This document shows positions 60,021 to 64,000 of a stretch of DNA of 64,000 nt, one piece after another. The stretch lies in contig NZ_BMRJ01000002.1 of the NCBI RefSeq assembly GCF_014648575.1, positions 798,780 through 862,779 of the forward strand, read 5' to 3'. The position numbers were made by a program, and so were the translations under genes. The number at the start of each line of letters is the position of its first letter. Position 1 is the first letter of the stretch. Below the pieces are notes generated by a model that saw nothing but the letters and a program-made list of their open reading frames with translations, was not told where the DNA came from and did no database searches. The stretch is from Agromyces mediolanus. Lineage in GTDB: Bacteria > Actinomycetota > Actinomycetes > Actinomycetales > Microbacteriaceae.

Positions 60021-61312
60021 TGGGCACCGCCCTCGGCGCCGCCGCACTCGCCGACGCCGAGCGCCGCCTCGCCGCCACCGACGAGCTGCTCGACCGCGGC
60101 TACCCCGGCGACGACGGGTCCCGGCAGCCCGTGCACACCGTCTACGTGCCGGCCGACCGCTTCACCCCCGAGCTCCCGGCGGAGTGGGGCGTCGCCGCCC
60201 TCGCCGCCGCCGACGAGGCGGGCGGCCTCGAGGCCGTCGCCGTCGTCGCGGGCCTCGACGCCGCGCTCGCCGCGGAGCTCGCGCCCCGGGTCGCCCGCAA
60301 GCTCGAGCGGGAGCCCATCGAGGACCTCCGCCTCGACTTCGAGGACGGCTACGGCGACCGCGGCGACGAGGCCGAGGACGCCGACGCGGCGCTCGCCGCC
60401 CGGCGCGTGCTCGACGCCGTCGCCGCCGGCACGGCGCCGCCCTTCCTCGGCATCCGCTTCAAGTGCTTCGAGCGGCCGACGCGGGCGCGCGGCATCCGCA
60501 CCCTCGACCTCTTCGTCACCGCCCTCGTCGAGGGCGGAGGCCTGCCCGACGGCCTCGTGCTCACCCTGCCGAAGGTGACGACCGTCGCCCAGGTCGAGAC
60601 GATGGCGGCGCTCGCCGCCGAGCTCGAGCGGGTGCACGGCCTCGCCGAGGGCCGGATCCGCTTCGAGGTGCAGGTCGAGACGCCGCAGCTCGTGCTCGGC
60701 GCCGACGGCCGCTCGCCGGTCGCGCAGCTGCCGCACGCCGCGCCCGGCCGCATCACGGGCCTGCACTACGGCACCTACGACTACAGCGCCTCGCTGCAGA
60801 TCGCGGCCGGCTACCAGTCCATGGAGCACCCCGCCGCGGACCTCGCGAAGGGCGTCATGCAGCTCGCCGTCGCGGGCACCGGCATCCGCCTCTCCGACGG
60901 CTCCACGAACGTGCTGCCCATCGGCGAGCGCACCGCGGAGGCCTGGGCGCTGCACGCGCGGCTCGTGCGGCGCTCGCTGGAGCGCGGCTACTACCAGGGC
61001 TGGGACCTGCACCCGCACCAGCTGCCGACGCGGTACCTCGCGAGCTACGCCTTCTTCCGCGAGGGCTACCCGGCCGCGGCCGCACGGCTCCGCGCCTACC
61101 TCGAGCAGACCCCCGGCGCCGTGCTCGACGAGCCCGCGACGGCTCGCGCGCTCGCCGACTTCGTGCTGCGCGGGGTGGAGTGCGGCGCGGTCTCCGCCGA
61201 GGAGGTCGCCGCCGACGCCGGTGTGCAGCGGGCGGGCCTGGTCGCGCTCGCGCACCCGCGGCTCGCTGCAGCATCCGTCCCCGCCCCGTCGACCCAGGGA
61301 GCCTCAGCATGA
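60020..61312 (+). CDS. HpcH/HpaI aldolase / citrate-lyase-beta-like protein of unknown reaction
   Basis: A 430-residue TIM-barrel protein of the CitE-like superfamily, with DLRLDFEDGYGDRGDEAEDADAAL supplying metal-binding Asp/Glu, then RFEVQVETPQLVLG and HYGTYDYSASLQIAAGYQSMEHPAADLAKGVMQLAVAGTGIRLSDGSTNVLP. It is longer than ordinary CitE (about 300 residues). It is translationally coupled to aceB before it (TGATG) and the ureidoglycine aminohydrolase after it (ATGA). Its reaction is not known to me. The context suggests an enzyme making or consuming glyoxylate or ureidoglycolate. Confidence 0.8.
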   Translation: MGTALGAAALADAERRLAATDELLDRGYPGDDGSRQPVHTVYVPADRFTPELPAEWGVAALAAADEAGGLEAVAVVAGLDAALAAELAPRVARKLEREPIEDLRLDFEDGYGDRGDEAEDADAALAARRVLDAVAAGTAPPFLGIRFKCFERPTRARGIRTLDLFVTALVEGGGLPDGLVLTLPKVTTVAQVETMAALAAELERVHGLAEGRIRFEVQVETPQLVLGADGRSPVAQLPHAAPGRITGLHYGTYDYSASLQIAAGYQSMEHPAADLAKGVMQLAVAGTGIRLSDGSTNVLPIGERTAEAWALHARLVRRSLERGYYQGWDLHPHQLPTRYLASYAFFREGYPAAAARLRAYLEQTPGAVLDEPATARALADFVLRGVECGAVSAEEVAADAGVQRAGLVALAHPRLAAASVPAPSTQGASA

Positions 61313-62121
61313 GCTACTACACGCCGAAGGGCGGGCTGCCGGCCCAGTCCGAGCTGCTCACCGACCGCGCCGTCGTGAAGGAGGCGTACACCGTCATCCC
61401 GAAGGGCGTGCTGCGCGACATCGTCACGAGCAATCTGCCGGGCTTCACCGGCACCCGCTCGTGGATCATCGCCCGGCCGATCGCGGGCTTCGCGACGACG
61501 TTCGCGCAGTTGATCGTCGAGATCGCGCCTGGCGGCGGCGCCGAGCGGCCCGAGCCGGAGGCCGGCGTCGAGGGCGTCGTCTTCGTCACCGCGGGGAAGC
61601 TCGCGCTGACGCTCGCCGGCGAGCGGCACGTGCTCGGCGCGGGCGGCTACGCCTACCTCGCCGCGGGCGCCGAGTGGTCGATCGCGAACGAGGGCGGCGA
61701 GCTCGTGTCGTTCCACTGGATCCGCAAGGCGTACGAGGCGGTCGACGGCATCCCGGCGCCCGCCTCCTTCGTCACGCGGGACCAGGATGTCGCGCCGCGC
61801 CCGATGCCGGACACCGACGGCGCCTGGGCCACGACCCGCTTCGTCGACCCCGACGACCTCGCGCACGACATGCACGTGAACATCGTGACGTTCCAGCCGG
61901 GCGGGGTGATCCCCTTCGCCGAGACGCACGTCATGGAGCACGGGCTCTTCGTGCTCGAGGGCAAGGCGGTCTACCGGCTGAACGACGACTGGGTCGAGGT
62001 CGAGGCCGGCGACTTCATGTGGCTGCGGGCGTTCTGCCCGCAGGCCTGCTACGCGGGCGGCCCCGGGCCGTTCCGCTATCTGCTCTACAAGGACGTGAAC
62101 CGGCAGATCCGGCTCACCTGA
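61309..62121 (+). CDS. allE: (S)-ureidoglycine aminohydrolase (AllE/YlbA), bicupin
   Basis: A 270-residue two-cupin protein: YYTPKGGLPAQSELLTDRAVVKEAYTVIPKGVLRDIVTSNLPGF, a first cupin with FAQLIVEIAPGGG, and a second with FQPGGVIPFAETHVMEHGLFVLEGKAVYRLNDDWVEVEAGDFMWLRAFCPQACYAGG, holding the Mn ligands of the family (E, H, H, Q). It releases ammonia from (S)-ureidoglycine to give ureidoglycolate. Allantoicase or allantoate amidohydrolase genes are not in the window. ATG 61309 overlaps the preceding stop. A terminator follows. Confidence 0.93.
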   Translation: MSYYTPKGGLPAQSELLTDRAVVKEAYTVIPKGVLRDIVTSNLPGFTGTRSWIIARPIAGFATTFAQLIVEIAPGGGAERPEPEAGVEGVVFVTAGKLALTLAGERHVLGAGGYAYLAAGAEWSIANEGGELVSFHWIRKAYEAVDGIPAPASFVTRDQDVAPRPMPDTDGAWATTRFVDPDDLAHDMHVNIVTFQPGGVIPFAETHVMEHGLFVLEGKAVYRLNDDWVEVEAGDFMWLRAFCPQACYAGGPGPFRYLLYKDVNRQIRLT

Positions 62122-62191
62122 CCCGACTCCCGCGCCCTCTGGGCGGCGGGGACCAGCTCCGCGCCGGGTGACTCCCGGCCGGGGCGTCCGG

Positions 62192-62227
62192 AGCGCCCGG
62201 CGAAGCAGACTCCCTTCGCCGGGCGCT
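62192..62227 (+). terminator. Hairpin terminator after allE
   Basis: AGCGCCCGGCGAAG (62192-62205) pairs perfectly with 62214-62227 around an 8-base loop, separating the aceB-allE operon from hyi. Confidence 0.72.
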
Positions 62228-62262
62228 TCGTCGTGTCCGCGCGTCATGAGCGCGCGAAGGGG

Positions 62263-62329
62263 TTGACGTCGCGGGAGCCCTCACCTACGCTTTCACACAG
62301 CAAAAGCATTCTTCCGAATAGTGGAAACG
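62263..62329 (+). promoter_or_regulatory. hyi-glxR promoter with IclR-type operator
   Basis: TTGACG (62263-62268), exactly 17 bases, TACGCT (62286-62291) is a strong promoter. CTTCCGAATAGTGGAAACG (62311-62329), TTCC-N7-GGAA, lies just downstream of the start site, as expected for a repressor. Confidence 0.65.
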
Positions 62330-62345
62330 TGAAGGGCTCGCGACG

Positions 62346-63137
62346 ATGACGTACACGGTGAACTGCTCGATCCTCCTCACCGAGCTGCCGCTGCTCGAGC
62401 GCCCCGCCGCGGCGAAGGCCGCCGGTTTCGACGCGGTCGAGTTCTGGTGGCCGTTCGACGGCGCCGTCCCGGCCGACCGCGACGCCGACGCGTTCGTCGC
62501 CGCGATCCGCGACGCGGGCGTGCAGCTCACCGGGCTGAACTTCTTCGCCGGCGACATGCCGGCCGGCGACCGCGGCCTCGTCTCCTGGACCGGCCGCGAG
62601 GCCGAGTTCCGCGACAACGTCGACGCCGTCGTCGCGATCGGCGAGGCGCTCGGCACCACGGCGTTCAACGCCCTGTACGGCAACCGGCTCGACGGCGTCG
62701 ACCCCGCCGCGCAGGACGAGACGGCCGCCGAGAACCTCGCCGTCGCTGCAGCCGGCGTCGCGCGCATCGGCGGCACCGTGCTCGTCGAGCCCGTCTCGGG
62801 CGCGCCGCGCTACCCCCTGCTGACGGCGGCCGACGCGCTTGCCGCCATCGCGCGGGTGCCGGATGCCTCGAACCTCGCCCTCCTCGCCGACTTCTACCAC
62901 CTCGCCGTGAACGGCGACGACGTCGCCGCGGTCATCGAGGCGCACGCCGCCCGATTCGGGCACATCCAGATCGCCGACGACCCCGGCCGCGGCGCCCCCG
63001 GCACGGGCGCCCTCCCGCTCGAGCGGTGGATCGCCCGCAGCCGCGAGCTCGGCTACGCAGGTCCCATCGGCCTCGAGTACAAGGCGCAGCTCGACGACGC
63101 CTTCGCCTGGCTCGCCGAGGCATCCGCCGACGCCTGA
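62346..63137 (+). CDS. hyi: Hydroxypyruvate isomerase (Hyi)
   Basis: A 263-residue sugar-isomerase-like TIM barrel: CSILLTELPLLERPAAAKAAGFDAVEFWWPF, GTTAFNALYGNRLDG, TVLVEPVSGAPRYPLLTAADAL, ADFYHLAVNGDDVAAVI and FGHIQIADDPGRGAPGTG. These are the Hyi/IolE-type metal-site segments. It interconverts hydroxypyruvate and tartronate semialdehyde. The gene precedes glxR and has its own IclR-type operator. ATG 62346 has GAAGGG upstream. Confidence 0.93.
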   Translation: MTYTVNCSILLTELPLLERPAAAKAAGFDAVEFWWPFDGAVPADRDADAFVAAIRDAGVQLTGLNFFAGDMPAGDRGLVSWTGREAEFRDNVDAVVAIGEALGTTAFNALYGNRLDGVDPAAQDETAAENLAVAAAGVARIGGTVLVEPVSGAPRYPLLTAADALAAIARVPDASNLALLADFYHLAVNGDDVAAVIEAHAARFGHIQIADDPGRGAPGTGALPLERWIARSRELGYAGPIGLEYKAQLDDAFAWLAEASADA

Positions 63138-63185
63138 TCCGGCCACACCACCGACGCACGCACCGCGACCCCGAAGGACGACACC

Positions 63186-64000
63186 ATGACCAGCATCGCG
63201 ATCATCGGACTCGGCATCATGGGCCTGCCCATGGCCAAGAACCTCGTCGAGGCGGGCTTCGACGTCACCGGGTACAACCGCAGCCGCGGCCCCGTCGACG
63301 CGCTCGTCGAGGCGGGCGGCCGCGCCGCCGACAGCGCCGCGGAGGCCGTGCGCGACGCCGACGTCGTCGTCACGATGGTGCCCGACTCGCCCGACGTGGC
63401 GGGCCTCGTCCGGGGCGACGACGGCGTGTTCGCGAACGCGAAGGCCGGCGCGCTGTGGATCGACACCTCCTCCATCCGGCCCGACGTGGCGAAGGAGCTC
63501 GCGGAGGAGGCCACGGCCGCCGGGCTCGGCGCGATCGACGCCCCCGTCTCCGGCGGCGAGCAGGGCGCCATCGACGGCGTGCTCTCGATCATGGTCGGCG
63601 GCTCGCCCGAGGACTTCGAGCGCGCCCGCCCGGTGCTCGAGGCCGTCGGCCGCACCATCGTGCATGTCGGCCCCTCCGGCGCCGGCCAGACCGTGAAGGC
63701 CGCGAATCAGCTCATCGTCGCGGTCAACATCCAGGCGCTCGCCGAGGCGGTCGTCTTCCTCGAAGCCTTCGGCGTCGACACCGACGCCGCGTTGACGGTC
63801 CTCGGCGGCGGACTCGCCGGCTCGAAGGTCCTCGACCAGAAGGGGCGCAAGATGCTCGACCGCGACTTCGCCCCCGGATTCCGCCTCGCCCTCCACAACA
63901 AGGACCTGGGCATCGTCACCGCCGCCGCACGACAGGCCGGCATCACCGTCCCGCTCGGCTCCGCCGTGGCCCAGCTCGTCCAGGCGACCGTCGCCCCCCG
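63186..64000 (+). CDS. glxR: Tartronate semialdehyde reductase (2-hydroxy-3-oxopropionate reductase), partial
   Basis: The first 271 codons of a gene of about 290-300, cut by the window end. SIAIIGLGIMGLPMAKNLVEAGFDVTGYNR is the NAD(P) site. DAPVSGGEQGAIDGVLSIMVGG is the substrate-binding signature of beta-hydroxyacid dehydrogenases, and the catalytic Lys is in GAGQTVKAANQLIV. It reduces tartronate semialdehyde to glycerate. It follows hyi after 48 bases with GAAGGA before ATG 63186. Glyoxylate carboligase and glycerate kinase would be expected just beyond the window. Confidence 0.94.
   Translation, partial: MTSIAIIGLGIMGLPMAKNLVEAGFDVTGYNRSRGPVDALVEAGGRAADSAAEAVRDADVVVTMVPDSPDVAGLVRGDDGVFANAKAGALWIDTSSIRPDVAKELAEEATAAGLGAIDAPVSGGEQGAIDGVLSIMVGGSPEDFERARPVLEAVGRTIVHVGPSGAGQTVKAANQLIVAVNIQALAEAVVFLEAFGVDTDAALTVLGGGLAGSKVLDQKGRKMLDRDFAPGFRLALHNKDLGIVTAAARQAGITVPLGSAVAQLVQATVAP

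Overview
The window is very GC-rich (about 72 percent by eye), with dense genes, frequent ATGA/GTGA start-stop overlaps, many leaderless promoters and IdeR/DtxR-, PHO-box- and ECF41-type signals. This fits a Micrococcales actinobacterium, most likely Microbacteriaceae. I cannot name a genus. I see no tRNA, rRNA, CRISPR array, insertion sequence or prophage, and nothing that looks recently transferred.

Bases 1-5070 hold the end of a small catabolic operon (ureohydrolase C-terminus, NTF2-like protein, NCS1 permease, cyclase-family amidase), followed on the other strand by an ABC-F ATPase with an unusual leader and an unusual run-on 3' end. Bases 5071-19000 hold an ECF41-type sigma factor with a divergent SDR target, a phosphatase anchored to the wall by an LAHTG signal and preceded by a PHO box, an M20 amidohydrolase, a WYL regulator with an epoxide-hydrolase-like enzyme, an ATP-dependent DNA ligase, and a large InlB-repeat surface protein with an LPGTG signal. 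Bases 19000-39300 are a mixed housekeeping and stress region: siderophore-interacting flavoprotein behind an iron box, Tat lipoprotein of the intradiol-dioxygenase fold, gamma-family PLP enzyme, NUDIX proteins, PHP-domain protein, a MarR regulator with its divergent F420/NADP-reductase-like target, MBL hydrolase, FAD desaturase, two MFS pumps, Eis-like acetyltransferase and PAP2 phosphatase.

Bases 39300-48000 form an almost complete molybdenum-cofactor and molybdate-uptake island: moaB, moaC, moeA and moaD on the minus strand, moeB and moaE on the plus strand, then moaA and an operon of HTH-TOBE regulator, modA, modB and modC on the minus strand. Bases 48200-64000 form a purine-degradation island: guanine-deaminase-like enzyme and purine permease, an MFS protein, xanthine dehydrogenase xdhA-xdhB-xdhC with an SDR, an IclR-type regulator, malate synthase, a CitE-like lyase, (S)-ureidoglycine aminohydrolase, hydroxypyruvate isomerase and tartronate semialdehyde reductase (cut by the window end).

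The two islands make sense together. The Moco island supplies the cofactor for the xanthine dehydrogenase, and the purine island carries guanine and hypoxanthine towards glyoxylate and on into malate or glycerate. Related palindromes of the form TTyC-N7-GGAw lie at the promoters of xdhA, iclR, aceB and hyi, suggesting one AllR-like regulon. A CitE-like protein of unknown role sits inside the aceB operon where a ureidoglycolate-to-glyoxylate step would be expected. It is the best candidate here for undescribed chemistry. Caller-style ORFs on the opposite strand are mostly high-GC shadows and are left out.
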